From assembly GCA_048594725.1 (NCBI GenBank), contig JBMDXA010000023.1:1-14369 (forward strand): DNA of 14,369 bases, read 5' to 3'. Below are positions 14,311 through 14,369 of the stretch, piece after piece. How positions within the stretch are numbered: position 1 is the first letter of the stretch; the number at the start of each line of letters is the position of its first letter. The notes beneath the pieces are model-generated. The model saw only the letters and a program-made list of their open reading frames with translations. It was not told where the DNA came from and did no database searches. Source of the DNA: JAFDZV01 sp048594725. GTDB lineage: Bacteria; Bacteroidota; Ignavibacteria; OLB7. The position numbers and the translations under genes are program-made.

Positions 14311-14369
14311 GTTGGAACCATACATAGGTTGAAACGGACACCGTCTCGCGTTACCCCCATCCCGTGTTT

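Overview
This looks like a stretch of a high-GC chromosome from the Bacteroidota/Chlorobiota (FCB) side of the bacteria. A lineage such as Kapabacteria or Ignavibacteria is my best guess, from two things. The plus-strand gene has the architecture of a type IX secretion (T9SS) cargo protein, with an 'LPVKL' module followed by a C-terminal sorting domain. The housekeeping proteins also read like that group, for example a short TruB without a PUA domain. The taxonomic call is inference, and no search was run.

Positions 216-10760, all on the minus strand, carry one complete translation and RNA-metabolism cluster in the order rimP, nusA, infB, rbfA, truB, ribF, rpsO, pnp. RimP and RbfA mature the 30S subunit, and S15 is a core 30S protein. 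IF2 starts translation, NusA couples transcription to its regulators, and TruB modifies tRNA. RibF makes FMN and FAD, and PNPase degrades RNA. rbfA/truB overlap by 17 nt and truB/ribF by 1 nt, so those three are translationally coupled. The other junctions are long and full of RNA secondary structure. A good intrinsic terminator at 147-187 ends the cluster, followed by short repetitive non-coding DNA at 1-146.

Positions 10761-11183 are the divergent control region. It holds a TATAAT box on the minus strand and, about 50 nt downstream of it, a textbook intrinsic terminator ahead of rimP. This is the layout of a leader attenuator for an operon that encodes NusA. Positions 11184-14246 on the plus strand encode a 1020-residue secreted multidomain protein, closed by a strong terminator at 14270-14310.

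The genes themselves are ordinary. The parts worth a second look are the RNA structures between them. One is a 113-nt element closed by an 11-bp inverted repeat between nusA and infB. Another is the terminator in the rimP leader. There are also repeated 'hairpin then TATAAT' arrangements ahead of rimP, rbfA and rpsO, and structured rpsO and pnp leaders. I see no mobile element, CRISPR array, tRNA, rRNA or defence system.
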